Shown here: positions 20,468-31,994 of the stretch, piece by piece
Position numbering within the stretch: position 1 is the first letter of the stretch
Layout of the letters: each line of letters opens with the position of its first letter
Assembly (NCBI GenBank): GCA_956465555.1
Contig: OY101125.1
Coordinates: 1,366,501-1,430,500, forward strand
DNA: 64,000 bases
Direction of reading: 5' to 3'
From: Nitzschia sp. pyKryTriq1
Lineage: Eukaryota > Bacillariophyta > Bacillariophyceae > Bacillariales > Bacillariaceae
Notes under the pieces: generated by a model
What the model was told of the DNA's origin: nothing
Seen by the model: the letters and a program-made list of their open reading frames with translations, nothing else
Database searches by the model: none
Program-made: the position numbers and the translations under genes

Positions 20468-23020
20468 TTACAATTGCAAATCCATAATCAAATCGGGATC
20501 CAACATTTGAGCTTCCTCAAAAAAGGCTCGGTCGGAGACACCACTCGACTCGTCGTCTTCGTCGTCATTGTCATCCTCATCGACGTCTCGGCCGGCGGCC
20601 GCTCGCAGTGCCGCAAACGCCTGGAATCTCTCGACTCGTTCTGCTGGTGGCTCGGCCGCTAGTGCTATCGCCGGTTCTGGTTCACGACGCGGATGAAAAG
20701 GAGGATTTCGTTGTAGCATCCTAGCTGCAAGTTGCTCATCTCGGTGGGCGGCCATGCGTTCAAAAGCCATGCGTTGACGGACCCGATGGCGTTGGCGGCG
20801 TGCCACGGCACCGGGTGGAACAAAAGCATCCCGTTGTTGGGGGTGGTGTGGAGGATGAAGGAGTGGCTCTATATTGTTCCTGCCGCCCCCAAACCAAAAG
20901 GCATGATGAGGGTCCGGGTGGTCTTGTTCAACAATGATTCGACCCTCGACATCCTCGGGGAGACGGAAGTCCCGAGCTGCAGCAGTGGGTGCATTGGATC
21001 GTGCTCGGCAAGAGCTTGCGGAAGCAGAATTATTAGGCATCGCCAGATTGGCTTGGGCTCGGCGTAACATAGCCAGAGGCTGGCCGAGGGGAACTCCCAA
21101 ATATTCAGCAATGAGTCGCTTAAAGGCTTGTGAAGTCTCGACACCACGATCGAGCATGGGGAGCTGGCTTCGGCGTTGTGGAGGTAGATGTGGCCTGGCA
21201 ATAGCAATACCGCCAAGCACTTCCTGACAAAACGTTTTGTGAAGTTGTAGCTTTTCTCGAATTTGTGTTTGTAAGCGAGGAATATCAATACTGCCACCCA
21301 AGGAGCTAGCGACTGACATGGTGTGACTATTATTGCCTCCCATGTTGTTGTTGTGATTGGCCACCGCCATAACTTGAATGTCAAATTCTTGGCGCAAGGG
21401 AAGTGGGGCAAATCGCAAAATACGACCATCCATGGCGAGAGCTCTGAGTAAGAATTCTCGATTTCGCAGCAAGGCATCGCCGACCTTGTAAGTTTCGGAC
21501 CAATTGTATTTTGCTACCGCTAGAGGCAGTTCAAGATCTTCTTCGGTGTACGGCGGTTGCACCACCAAAAGGGGTTCAAAGGCTTCGAGAACGCGGCCTC
21601 CTCGTTGGAGCCAGGCCAAACATAGCTCTCGACTGCCTGCCCAAATATCGTCGGGAATGTGACCGGGTAAATACCGCAGATTCCTTGTCACTGACTTCTG
21701 GACTGCCCGAATCGGAATCTCTGGATTTTGCCGAATGATAGTGGAAGAAATCGTCTTCAGCGTATTCCACGCGCTCGTGGGCGTGATACTGACCAAAATG
21801 AGCTGAGGAGAGACTTGGAGACGGGGAGAGGCAATGGACAAGAGATTGGAATCTCTCTCAATAGCGACTTTCATGATTTCGATGTCATCGATGAATGGTT
21901 CCGAAGTAGGCAGACCCAGAAGTTCCGATAGAGAATCGACATTACCTCGTTGACAAAGGCTCAAGACGACATGGCGTTCCGATTTCAACGAAGGGCAATG
22001 CCCCAGTGCTTTGGAATGAATTTCGGGTGTCGAGTCTTCGGAAGTGATCGCTTGTCTCGCTAAACAAGTTTTCGCTTGCATGGAAGGCAACAATTGTAAA
22101 TATAACAAGGCATTGATTTGTAGGGCGCGCTGCAAAAAATTGAGATCGCCTCCAAAAGGATCTGGGACGTCTCGCAAGCACAAGCCATGCTTGAGCGCCT
22201 GTAACAGAAGCTCCGGATCTTGTTGGAGCTCGGGAGTAGCCAGTTTCCACATGGGCCCGCCTCCGGCCTTGGCGAGTACTACGTCTCGCATAAAGGCCTT
22301 GTTGCTGGTGAGCGCATCGCGGGTGGGTCCCGGAGGACAATATTCCAGAGCCCGGCCGTGCGATTGGCAAGCCTGCTGGACAATATGGGGATCTTCTTGC
22401 AGCCGCAAAGATGCATACTGTAGTTCGAGTCCGCCTAGAGATATCGCAGCTTGCACGACTTCGGGATCGTTGCAGAGGTCCTCCGTGCACTCTTGCAAGG
22501 AGCGAGGTATCCGCTGGCAGTATGCCATCATGACTTCCTTATCAGAGGTGAGACATCCCGGCACAAACAAGTGTCGTTCCTCGTACAAGATCTCAAAATC
22601 AGAACGTTGGCAAAAGGCCAAAACGACCTCTCTATCGAACCGCAGCCACTGCGGAAACGCCCGTTCAAAGTTGCTTTTGGGGGGCAGCGTTGGAGATTTC
22701 GTTAACGCTCGCAGAATAAATTCCCTATCCGTCTGCCAATTAGAAGGCAGCGACGTCCAGTGTTGCTTGGCGTCCTTACCAACTCGTTCAAGAGCTTGGA
22801 ACCGAACGTAACTGGATCCTTCTTCTTGCGGTTGCTGGGGAGCAGACGAATAAGCCGCCGGCTTTTGTGCATCAGAGGCACAAGAACCAGAAGGTTCGGA
22901 TGAGTCCACTGCAGCAGGAGCAGCTTCCAAGGGACGTGGAGCTGATTCTTCCATGTCGCTGTGGTCTCGAAGTTGGTTTCTACGAAAGTATCTCGGCAGC
23001 CGAGTGGATCGTCGCATCAT
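20468..23020 (-). CDS. DUF4116-repeat protein
   Basis: A single exon of 850 residues; the first ATG (a tandem ATG ATG) is at 23020. The open frame continues 22 codons further upstream but only from a TTG. Residues about 95-560 carry repeated units of about 45-50 residues with the pattern of a DxEVVxxAxxxxGxxLxxAxxxLxxD helix pair, for example NDPEVVQAAISLGGLELQYA and QDPELLLQALKHG. This is the DUF4116 type, common in protists and large DNA viruses and thought to be helical and protein-binding. The C-terminal third is Pro/Arg/Ala-rich and ends with an acidic stretch DEDDNDDEDDESS. Function unknown. Confidence 0.8.
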   Translation of the reverse strand: MMRRSTRLPRYFRRNQLRDHSDMEESAPRPLEAAPAAVDSSEPSGSCASDAQKPAAYSSAPQQPQEEGSSYVRFQALERVGKDAKQHWTSLPSNWQTDREFILRALTKSPTLPPKSNFERAFPQWLRFDREVVLAFCQRSDFEILYEERHLFVPGCLTSDKEVMMAYCQRIPRSLQECTEDLCNDPEVVQAAISLGGLELQYASLRLQEDPHIVQQACQSHGRALEYCPPGPTRDALTSNKAFMRDVVLAKAGGGPMWKLATPELQQDPELLLQALKHGLCLRDVPDPFGGDLNFLQRALQINALLYLQLLPSMQAKTCLARQAITSEDSTPEIHSKALGHCPSLKSERHVVLSLCQRGNVDSLSELLGLPTSEPFIDDIEIMKVAIERDSNLLSIASPRLQVSPQLILVSITPTSAWNTLKTISSTIIRQNPEIPIRAVQKSVTRNLRYLPGHIPDDIWAGSRELCLAWLQRGGRVLEAFEPLLVVQPPYTEEDLELPLAVAKYNWSETYKVGDALLRNREFLLRALAMDGRILRFAPLPLRQEFDIQVMAVANHNNNMGGNNSHTMSVASSLGGSIDIPRLQTQIREKLQLHKTFCQEVLGGIAIARPHLPPQRRSQLPMLDRGVETSQAFKRLIAEYLGVPLGQPLAMLRRAQANLAMPNNSASASSCRARSNAPTAAARDFRLPEDVEGRIIVEQDHPDPHHAFWFGGGRNNIEPLLHPPHHPQQRDAFVPPGAVARRQRHRVRQRMAFERMAAHRDEQLAARMLQRNPPFHPRREPEPAIALAAEPPAERVERFQAFAALRAAAGRDVDEDDNDDEDDESSGVSDRAFFEEAQMLDPDLIMDLQL

Positions 23021-23775
23021 TGAATTGTTGTTTTTAAAAGAAAGCAACAACAAACACAAGAAAAGCAAAACGCAACGGAGACACAAAATCTCGTCGCCGG
23101 GACAATGGTGGTGTTTTTTATTGGACCCGCCGTGACGCTTCTTCTCGTGTTCGTTTTGGGGATCGTTGCGTTGCTACGGTACGAGTACCGCCGGCTCAAG
23201 AAGTATGTAGACTACAGTACGAGAACAACTCTACTCTAAATGTTGCGGGTCAAACGGGTCAAATAAATATGGAATGATCCGTTGCAACGTCACGTTCGCC
23301 TGGTCTCACTACGAATGATTGATTATGTGATGATGATGATGATTCGATTCGTGGAGAGCCGACGCGGTGTTCGCCTTCGTTACGAAGGACGGACGCTAAA
23401 ATGAATGGTGGACAGACGGACGAGACCGGAACAAAGAACCAGATGCATGACGGGTGCCAGTACAGACGCGAAACAATCAGTCCGACATGCATGCCCGCAA
23501 TGGCAGATCCACAATCCAAATTGTAAGAGGTAGACTTCTTCCAGATGGGGTACAATATCTCTCTCTGTTCTCGTATTTGACTTCTTCGCTAATCTCTAGA
23601 GAGAGTAGAGTAACGCGTCTATTCCTATACGGTAGTGTGGCTGAATCATATCACCCTATTCTGTCGTTCTTTTAAAAGTGGTTTGCACCAACCGTGGTAT
23701 TATCATTCGAGGAGTGGACGAGTAGTAGCCGCCGCCGCCAACAAAAAATCAACGACAGGCACCGCGTACTAAAAC
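23021..23775. other. Intergenic between two minus-strand genes
   Basis: 5' flank of the DUF4116 gene and 3' flank of the CRAL-TRIO/DUF6824 gene. A short GAT triplet run lies at about 23328-23345. No gene seen. Confidence 0.5.
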
Positions 23776-26013
23776 CTATTCCCGTTGGCCCTCAGTAGCA
23801 GCACCACCATGATCGTTCCTGCGAGTGTAAGCCCTTTCGTCGATTGGCGTCGGAAGTGGCAGTTCGAGCTGATTTTGACCCCATACCAATCCTTGCGTAT
23901 TGAAACTGGCGCCCGGACCATTCAAACTTCTTGAAGTAGTACTGGTAGGAGATCCGAACAACATACCAAAGCAGGTAGGCGTGCAAGACGAAGAATCATC
24001 AATATCCTCCTTCTGATGACCCACCTTAAATCGTTTCTTTGTTCGGTCGCCAACAGCTTGCTGGTCTACTATTTCTCCAATGATACTTCTGGTGCCGACT
24101 ACGACCCGAGAATCGTCGAGTGTTTCTTGAGGATCTGGTATCGGTGCATTCGAAGAAGAAGACGAAGTCCCTGGAATATCAGAAGTGGATGGACTACTCC
24201 TAATGCCAGAGGAATTGTTCTTGGCACCGACCAAAGAAGACGAAGTGGTGGAAGTCGTACTGAAGGCTGTTGATGCCCTCCTGGCACTCCGTTGAGAGAT
24301 GAAAGCTTTTCCTGTCTTTATGCGAGCTTCTTGATCGCTCGCCACAACCCACCAGAAGCCTGCTGCTGCTGCTGCTGCTGCTTGGTCGTTATTGCTATTC
24401 TTCTTATTGTTGTTGTGGTTGTTGTTGTTGCTGCTGTCAGCCATGCTGGCATCTCGCTTCAAAAAGCGCCCCCCTTGTTCATTTTGAAGAAAGCGAACTA
24501 CACCCATGGTGATTTCGGCTTTTTGTCCGGGGGAAGTGGCCTTCGCATAGGCTTCCGCCATGGCCTCGACTGCCGCACGAAAGGCTTGATTGCCCGGATG
24601 TTTCATCAATATTTTCCCAGTTCCCAACAGCACATCTTGGTTGGTAGGCAAGTCGATCTTGTCCTTCAAAAACAGAAATGAGCTGACATGGCCTTCTTCC
24701 AGTTGGTCATTGTTGCCGCTGCTCTCATCACCCTTTAAGGTATCTTGGGTGTTGGACTGGACACGCGCCAAGTACTCATCCTTGTAGCGTCGCTTTTGAA
24801 TCCACCGGCCAAAATCCTTGGTCTTGACAACCCCCGAAGAGGACACTGGGATCGCATCTACTGGAATTCCATACGTCATTAGCTTGTATGAGACTTCTGT
24901 ATTGCTCCCGCGATGTAATTGGATTCCATACCGCATGTCCTTGGGACTCATGGCCATCATGAATCGGCCCAAAAACAGTTTCATTGTCGAATGATTGTCA
25001 TCAATGCACAAATGGGTGGAACTATAAGGCCGCATTGGTAGCCATTTCAAACTCGCAATCGTTTCTTGACGTAGCTCACTGTCGAAGTCGGGGTCTAGAT
25101 TCAATTTGTGATGCATCCACCAAACAATGGCCACGATTCCCCTCTTTTGAGTTTCTTCGTCGTCTTCGATCGCGGACATGATCATGTACCAAAAGCACTT
25201 GTACTGTACTTCGTAGGAGTAACAATTATCAAGCAAGCAAACAAGCAAGAAAGCAAGCAAGCAACGAGTGAAGAAGCAGAGGTGGTGTCAGACGAAGACG
25301 AAGTGAAAAATAAAAGTCAATACTACGTTGTCCCCCTCTACTATAGAAGCGATATGAAGCACACGTACATAGGAGAAGAGATCCGTGTAAAGTTTTGGTC
25401 CACATAGACTGGTATCCACCACCACCAGCCGTCCCGATCGATCTCGTCGTTGCAGTACTTGGAAGGCACCCGCTTTCAAGGCAGCGAGTTCCTTCTCGGA
25501 CAAATCCGTCAGTCGTAAAGCGCGAGTCAATGTAGGCCGCCCAAAAAAATGCACCTTCTTCTCGCAACATAACAGCATGCGGGTGGCTGCCTTGGTAGCG
25601 TCAAATCGTTCGGCGCGCAAGAACTGGAGTTGAAATCGAGCGCTCGTGACATAGATGCGTCCCACGGGGTCCAAGATAGCTTCTTGATACATGCACTGCT
25701 GCTCCTTGGGTATGTCAGCAATAGCGCTTTGTAACTCTTGTAACTTGAGTTGAAGAAAGGCAGGTGTCTCTTCTTGAATCGGGGCGACTCCATGAATCTC
25801 TTCGTAGGTCCGTTCGCGCTCTTCAAACGATAATCGATTCATTGCCCTCGCCTGGGCTCGATCAAAGTCCTTGGGAGTGGCGTTGGGGTCCTGGAGGATC
25901 GCCTCGAGGGAGACTTGATCGATGAGGGTACTTGTACTTTCAGTAGACCCAATGGCACGATGTACCCATTCTTGCATTTGATTCTTGGAGACGTCTGCTT
26001 CGTCCTCGTACAT
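23776..26013 (-). CDS. CRAL-TRIO-like lipid-binding region fused to DUF6824
   Basis: Two exons, 26013-25369 and 25203-23776, joined in phase 0 by an intron GTACGT...TACAG, giving 690 residues. The ATG is at 26013. Residues about 110-360 resemble the Sec14/CRAL-TRIO arrangement: a helical lead-in (FLRAERFDATKAATRML), a GAFQVLQRRDRSGRLVVVD strand region, then helices ending in IQKRRYKDEYL. Residues about 403-520 are a DUF6824 domain, with QDVLLGTG, KHPGNQAFR, GGRFLKRD and FWWVVASDQEAR. Asn and Ala runs interrupt it between FLKRD and FWWV. The tail is Ser/Thr-rich. DUF6824 is seen almost only in diatoms and relatives, often as a stand-alone domain. The lipid-transfer part is inferred from pattern, so I am less sure of it than of DUF6824. 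Confidence 0.8.
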
Positions 26014-26924
26014 CACACTTTTGTAGCTGGTCTCGTTCGAAGACTATGATTTATTTCTTAAAATTGAGCTGTCTGTACGAAGTATTGTAACACCGATCTG
26101 CTGATGACTGTCTGTTTCCTCCAATATTGGCCTGCATATTATAATTCGCATAATGTGATGAGAGATCCGTATGTGGCGTGTGTGGTGCGATGAATGGATG
26201 CGATGCGCGATGAGCGATGAGCGACGAGCGACGATGAGAAGATGTTGTGATGATCCCCTTCCTCGTGCCTGGTACCGGTGGTGTATTGCGCGATGGCAAT
26301 ATGATGATGATGGTGCTCATAATGCTCGAATGTTCCCTGTCTATGTATATGATGGGGTCGTGCTTCTTATGCGATCGTGCATACGAATATGCGATATGCT
26401 GTGCTCTCCAATCTTGCAATCTTTTGCTCCCATCATTCTTTTATCATCCGACAAGCAATTTTCGTTCTCAATTTTTTTTTTTTTAAAGAGTTTATGATGA
26501 TAATATGTATTTATGATGCTGTATCCCATCCGCGCGTGTTTTTGATTTACTCTGCCGTTACTGTACATTTTGGTAACGCAGCATAGCGCGCTTTTGCTGG
26601 CGAGCCGACGACAGACAGACAAACTTGGATTGGATCCAGTTAGTCAAATGGGTCATTAATGACTACTCTGACTTCCTCTCATATGACTGCGAACTCTGCG
26701 GTGATGCGAGCACGTAGAGTAAAATAATACGCGTCGTGCATTTTTCGCAAGATCGCATGGCGCATCGAAGTATTTTAGATCTCAGATGTTTCTTTTTGTT
26801 GCGGCATTTATTATGGCATTCGGACCGAAGCGCATCTCGCATTTTGTCTCTTTTATCCGTTTCCTACTCCTACTACTAGCTAGAGTCGACTACTACTAGA
26901 GTACTAGCAACGCTACATACCTCA
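26014..26924. other. Intergenic with GAT/GAG triplet run
   Basis: Divergent promoter region between the CRAL-TRIO/DUF6824 gene (left) and the secreted protein gene (right). It holds a GATGCGCGATGAGCGATGAGCGACGAG run near 26195-26240 and a poly-T at 26468-26484. No gene seen. Confidence 0.5.
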
Positions 26925-27930
26925 ATGTCAATTAATTCATTGGTCTCCTTCTTTGTGCGGGTGTTTCTCTTGCCGCTGTTCTTATGTGGCGTTTGGTCAC
27001 CAGGAGCACCATCGTCAGGAGTGCTCCAGATGCTGCTGATGGTGCAAGCTCAGGAAGTTACGGAAGCTCCAGCAGCAGCAGCAGCAGGCCCCAACGAATG
27101 TGACCAAATAGATCCTGGCGATATTTACTTTACATACTTGAGAGCTCTCGAGCCAGATGAAGTCGTTTTGTTTGCCTTTGAAGATATTCCGGGGGATATG
27201 AAGTTGTATTTGACGGACAATGCTTGGACGGGCAGAGGATTTCAAGCGGACGAAGGGACCTTGGAGGTGAGTCGTCGTCGTTCATTCATTCATTCATTCA
27301 TTCATTCAGGGTGAATAATCATGCCCGTGCTGATGCTTCGACTGGAACGGGGGGCGTTTTCAATGTGGCGCTGAGAGGTATATATATATTCTGTGAACTT
27401 TGTTCTCATGTTTTCTCCGCTCGTTGCGTTATTGTCATACATATTATTACTACTAGTTGACGACACCGGCTGAAGGAATCCCACAAGGAAGCAATTTCGG
27501 ATACGGGCCCAACCCAAATTATGGTCGGGATTGGCTCCCCGTTGAGGGGGCGTTTGCCTTGAATCCACAAGGAGAACAGCTCTTTTTATATTGTGTTGGG
27601 GCAACGGACATTGTCCCCTTGGCCGCCATTAGCTACAATGGACCGTGGCAAGAAGCTGGGTTGCCGTCATATGGATTGAATGAATCGGCCTTGCCGGACC
27701 GATTGGAGACCAACGGCACCATTACTCTGGAGCATTGTGATCAATGGGAGTACAGTGGAACACGATCCGCGAATGTGGACGTTTTGAAACAGTCAATGCA
27801 AAATGTCAACAATTGGAAAGGCGAGGGATGTACCGGTACTGGAGGATCTGGCGCTGCAACTCCATCGCGAGTTTTGATGATTGTGGTTTCCATGACTGTT
27901 GGACTGTTGGGCTCGATTTGGATCTATTAA
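26925..27930 (+). CDS. Secreted, C-terminally anchored protein of bacterial-type extracellular family
   Basis: Two exons, 26925-27266 and 27457-27930, joined in phase 0 (GAG, GTGAGT...ACTAG, TTG), giving 271 residues. The N-terminus has a signal peptide (hydrophobic to about residue 42). The mature start PGDIYFTYLRAL, then VVLFAFEDIPGDMKLYLTDNAWTG, resembles a domain found in many secreted bacterial proteins in which GDIAFTG and FTDNGW are the hallmarks. A short hydrophobic C-terminus (VLMIVVSMTVGLLGSIWIY) ends the protein with no tail, as expected for a membrane or GPI-type anchor. The intron carries seven ATTC repeats. Role unknown; a cell-surface function is likely. The 3' end is only 71 bases from the convergent gene at 28002. 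Confidence 0.82.
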
Positions 27931-28001
27931 AATAGTTTCTATATGAGAATGTGGTATAGCTAGTTATAACAACATGTAGGTTACTTCTTGTGAACTTGTA
28001 A

Positions 28002-28278
28002 CTACGAGTGTCTGTCGGCGGCTTCATTCATTCGGGCGTCGATTAACACGTTGACATCAATTCCGAGAAGTTGCGCATGCTTTTTCAACACTTTCATTTC
28101 TGATTTGCTGATAGGAGTAATAGCAAGATCTTTCTTCGGTTTTCCATCAAGGCCATCGAAATCGGGGAGAGAATCAATCGCCTCATCTGAGACTTGGTCC
28201 AAGGCAAAACTAAAGGGAAGGAGAGGCTGATCCTTTGTCTTCTCTTGTTCTGGCTCTTGTTCTAGTTGTTGCTGGTGA

Positions 28279-28309
<31 letters not shown>

Positions 28310-30912
28310 CTTGCTCTTGTTCTGGCTCTTGTTCTGGCTCGTGTTCTGGCTCTTGTTCTGGTTCTGGCCCTGGTTCTGGCTGTTGTTCTGGCCCTGGTTC
28401 TGGCTGTTGTTCTGGCTCGTGCTCAGCATTTGCTCGACACGACGCGGAGCTATTCGCAAATGATGAGCTCTTGAGCCCGTTGATTGATTCCCCGTCAATT
28501 GGTTCCGAAACTGCCGACTCATGGTCCTCTGGTTCTTCCTGAGTGGCTGGTAATGAGTCATCGCGCGACTCCATACCTATGCTTTCAACAAATCGCGACA
28601 CGGATTTACCGATAGATCCAAAGAACAATCTCAACACCGATGGATTGCACTGCAACTCAGAGCCGTCATTGCTAGAAACGGAGCTTTGATCATTTACAGA
28701 CGAGCTTTCCGATCCCGACCGTTCCAAAGTGGCTGATGTTAGAGGGACCTTTGATGGTGACAACGAAACTATCTTCTTCGATTCTTCCAGGGCACTCGAT
28801 TCCAAAACCACCGCACGAGTAGTGGCTGGTGTTGGTGAAGGAGTCGTCGCACGAGTGGTTAAAGTATTCGGGTGTGCTCGAGAATCCGGTCCCGCCGATA
28901 TGGGTTGACTGATCCAGTTTCGCAGGGGAACCCAATCTTGCTTTGGGAACCAGTCCCGAGACTCATTGCTCTCCGTCTCTACTATTTTTGGCTCAACAGA
29001 AGTAGCCTTAGATCGCGGAGCTGTCGTCGCTGAGCGTTTCTTGGGCGCTGCGTTTTCACTGTATTCGGATTCGACCGTATCATCCTCAGAAAAATCGGTC
29101 GAGTCGTAACTCAAGTCAAGACTCGTGTCTTCGTCATCAACAGCGGAATCGGTCCAGGGTAATGAGCTACTTGGAATAGGAGCACCACTGCGGGTGTTCA
29201 TTTCTGCTTTTCGTGTTGACTGCATTTTCGAATATGCGTTCCTTGGAAGATTCTCTGTTCGATACTTCGATAACTCAATCATCCTAGTCATCGCCTTCTT
29301 CTTTTGCTTAGCGCTTGACAAATTTGACCTTAGGATTCCAATCAAGTGAAGTCTCTCTACTTCGATACGTTCGAGTGGCTTGTTCATACGATTGCCACCG
29401 TAGTTCTCCGAAGGTTCAGCTTTGCCAGCAGCCATGTCAATTACAGGAGCTACCACAAAATCCATTGTATGTGCAAGAGCTTCTGCCATATCCAGGCTCC
29501 ACCCGGAATCAGCGATGGAATCACTTTCGTTAGTTGGGATTTTTGCCTCCGCTTCTCGAACAATTTTTCTGGTTTTTGTGTTTTGGGCTGCTGCGTTTTC
29601 TTCAGCGATTTCGGCCTCAGCTTGTTGGACCAAGACAGCGATGGAATCGGCATTCTTGGCAGAAACAGCCTTACCTGGTTTGGTCGCCAAGTCAGAGACT
29701 CTTGCCAGGACTGGTTGGGCGGTGTCGTCATCGGATTCTGTTTCCAATTGGGTATTCTGTTTCTTAGATGGGGACGGAGTCATCTCTTTTTTCGCACTGA
29801 GTTGTTCGAGAGCCATATTTTGCTTGCATGAGAAAGGAAGGAGGTCACAAGAAACTCAAAGATTGATATGGTGTATTTGAATTTACCTTTGGGAGTGTGG
29901 AAGAATGAAGTCTGGGTTCTCCTCATAGACCGAAACACGTTCATCTTCGGTTTGCCTCGTTTTCATGAAGAGGCCGCGTAAGAATTTCTTGTTTGCTTTC
30001 TTGTCTTTCAACTCTTTCGACGGGGCTTCCTTGGTAGCCTCCTTGCGTGTATTGCATTTTGAGGATGAAAAGCCACGGAATAGTTTGGATGCATTGCTTC
30101 GCTTCTCATCTCCAATAAACTCAGATAAATTCTCATCAAGTTTTGACTCGTCGATCACTGGAAAGGATACATCGGACAGATTTCTGTTGGAGTATGAAAC
30201 GTGTTAGATACTGGGTTTTTCTTTCCAGGGATAAGTACGTCTTCTCATGATCTTACCCTTTTGAACTCTCGTCGTCCGCGACTTTCCTTGGTTTTTCGTC
30301 GTGGCGTGCTTGTTTCATTCCTTCGTCCGTTTCGGAGACCGAATCATTATTGGCTTTTGTTCGCCGCCCGAAAATATTTTTTGTCTTTGTCTTTGCCACA
30401 AGTTGCACGGTGGCGTTTTTATTTTTCTCTTCAGTTGGACCTTCCTCTATATTTTCTTTTGGTGGAGTCTTCTTGTTTCTGCGCTTCTTCACTATGATGC
30501 GTGTGCATGGAATTCCCTCTGGGCTCACCATAGCCAGTGCCTCGACGCCTTCTTCGTCACATAAGAAGCTTTCATACCCTGCCATCGGAAGATCCCGCTT
30601 CTCGGATGTTGCATTTCTTCTTGTATTTTCGGTTGGTGCATGAGAGCTGATGATACGCGTGCCAGTTATTCCCTCTGGGCTCACGATAACCTGTGCCTCA
30701 ACCCCTCCTTCGTCGTTCGGTGCATCCCGTTCGTCCGCGTATCCCTCGTTTCTTCTTGTCTTTTCGTTGGACGATGAAGGACCTCTTTTATCCTTTGCTG
30801 GTGCGTCATTTCGATCTCGAACATTATTTTTTGCAACGAGGGCAGCAGGCTTGCCGCCACCGCCGAGTTTGATCGTCCCACCACGCCCATTGGCTTTGCC
30901 GATGGTCTTCAT
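28002..30912 (-). CDS. Low-complexity protein P1, VSPEGI-repeat family
   Basis: My model has three exons, 30912-30257, 30183-29887 and 29796-28002, with matched phases 2/2, giving 915 residues; the ATG at 30912 has ACC before it. Exon 1 holds two units of a repeat with core EGVEA...VSPEGI..TRII, separated by APTENTRRNATSEKRDLPMAG. The same units occur in P2 at 33.2-33.7 kb. Exon 3 is Ser/Glu-rich, has a run of EPEQ-type repeats and poly-Gln at about 28245-28430, and ends in a helix-like MKVLKKHAQLLGIDVNVLIDARMNE. No known domain is seen. The acceptor of exon 3 (CTCAG) is chosen by phase; 29816-28002 could instead be a separate gene with its own ATG. Basic and acidic blocks suggest an intrinsically disordered, perhaps nuclear, protein; this is inference. 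Confidence 0.62.
28245..28430. repeat. Coding 12-base minisatellite (EPEQ repeats) and CAG/CTG run
   Basis: On the plus strand the tract reads as repeats of GTTCTGGCTCTT and variants, with a TTGCTG run at about 28283-28312. In P1 it encodes Glu-Gln/Pro-Glu repeats next to poly-Gln. Length variation between alleles is expected. Confidence 0.75.
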
Positions 30913-31994
30913 GGTGCTGAATCGAGAAAGCTGGTCCGATAGAATTATGTTATAGAAACCTACACACCAATATGAGAGAGAGAGGATGTGAAGAGCAGTT
31001 TTATCTGGAGTATATACTTTAGTACGACCACTGATACATCATGATCTTTCGCCAGAATAGGGAGAAACCAATAATCAACAAATAGTAAAGGCGATAAAAG
31101 GTGGAGGAAGCAATGAAGTAGATACCGCCATGCGTTGGGAAGTGTTCTTCGGCCGCCAGAAGCCTTAAATAATATATATTATTTAGAAAGAAGTGAACGT
31201 TGGGAGCGTCTGCCCGCCTGCTTCTCGAGATTACATAGAGGTTCACTCATCGCTCATCAAAAATTCTGGGTACGAGAGTACTTATTGGTTGTGGTGTACC
31301 ACCAGTACCACCGTGTTACACAAGTACATACCGGTAGACCACTACTAGTACTAGAGGTACTAACTGTAATGAAGCACGTGCAAAAAAGAAGGAATTTCGA
31401 CCGGTCCGACTAAATTTTGCCTAGGATTTGACTACGTTGACTAAAATCATATCTTATCACGCAACCTTATTGTGCGCTCTTGTCCATTACTTTTGGTTCC
31501 CATAGACTACCGGTAACTACCGGTATTACTGTATGTACAGTGCCGGTACGAAGATGGTGCGCTTCTTTGTTCATTCAGATAGTACTCCTGCCCTTCACCG
31601 GCGGGCTGCTTACTCTCTAGCCCAAAGAAAAAACTATACATAGCAACAAGACACATACATGGGCATTCGTTATAAACATATAAATAACAGTAGGATGAGT
31701 ATTTGTTCCATCATTCTTCCTCAGCAGGGTACTTCTGCCATTGTTCAACGGCGGGCTGCTTACTCTAGCCCAAAGAAAAAACTATACATAGCAACAAGAC
31801 ACATAAACTTGCATTCGTTATAAACATATAAATAACAGTAGAATGAGTATTTGTTCCATCATTCTTCCTCAGCAGGGGGCTTTCTTCATTCTATAGTTTG
31901 TTCCATTGTTCGGTTATCTCCTCATGAGCAGGAAGACGCTGTCAGTCCTATGTCGATCTATTCTTCACGACGATCTGGGCTTTGAGGACTACGC
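30913..31994. other. Intergenic between P1 and P2
   Basis: The P1-proximal part (31040-31250) shares words with the region upstream of P2 (33760-33950), such as GATCTTTCGCCA, CCATGCGTT and GTGARCGTTGGGA, so promoter regions were duplicated with the genes. The P2-proximal part holds the direct repeat listed at 31595-31880. No gene seen. Confidence 0.6.
31595..31880. repeat. Tandem direct repeat, two copies of about 148 bases
   Basis: Both copies begin at GGCGGGCTGCTTACTCT, pass through AGCCCAAAGAAAAAACTATA and CAACAAGACACATA, and end with TTCCATCATTCTTCCTCAGC. They are nearly identical, so the duplication is recent. The array lies just 3' of P2. A diverged relative lies 3' of P3 at about 34410-34500. 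Confidence 0.85.

Noticed and set aside
22044-22811. 255-codon plus-strand frame
   Set aside because: Antisense to the DUF4116 gene with Cys/Ser-rich, non-conserved content. Shadow frame.
20468-23086. Hydrophobic signal peptide for the DUF4116 protein (CLRCVLLFLCLLLLSF)
   Set aside because: That part of the frame begins at TTG, not ATG. The first ATG is 22 codons later, after the hydrophobic run.
28235-28474. Plus-strand frame rich in Leu, Val and Ala that looks like membrane helices
   Set aside because: It is the complement of the EPEQ and poly-Gln repeats of P1, so the hydrophobic pattern is an artefact of the repeat.
29797-29816. Exon 3 of P1 using the GCAAG acceptor that P2 uses
   Set aside because: At that site P1 would be in the wrong phase and stop quickly. 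The CTCAG 20 bases later keeps the frame.
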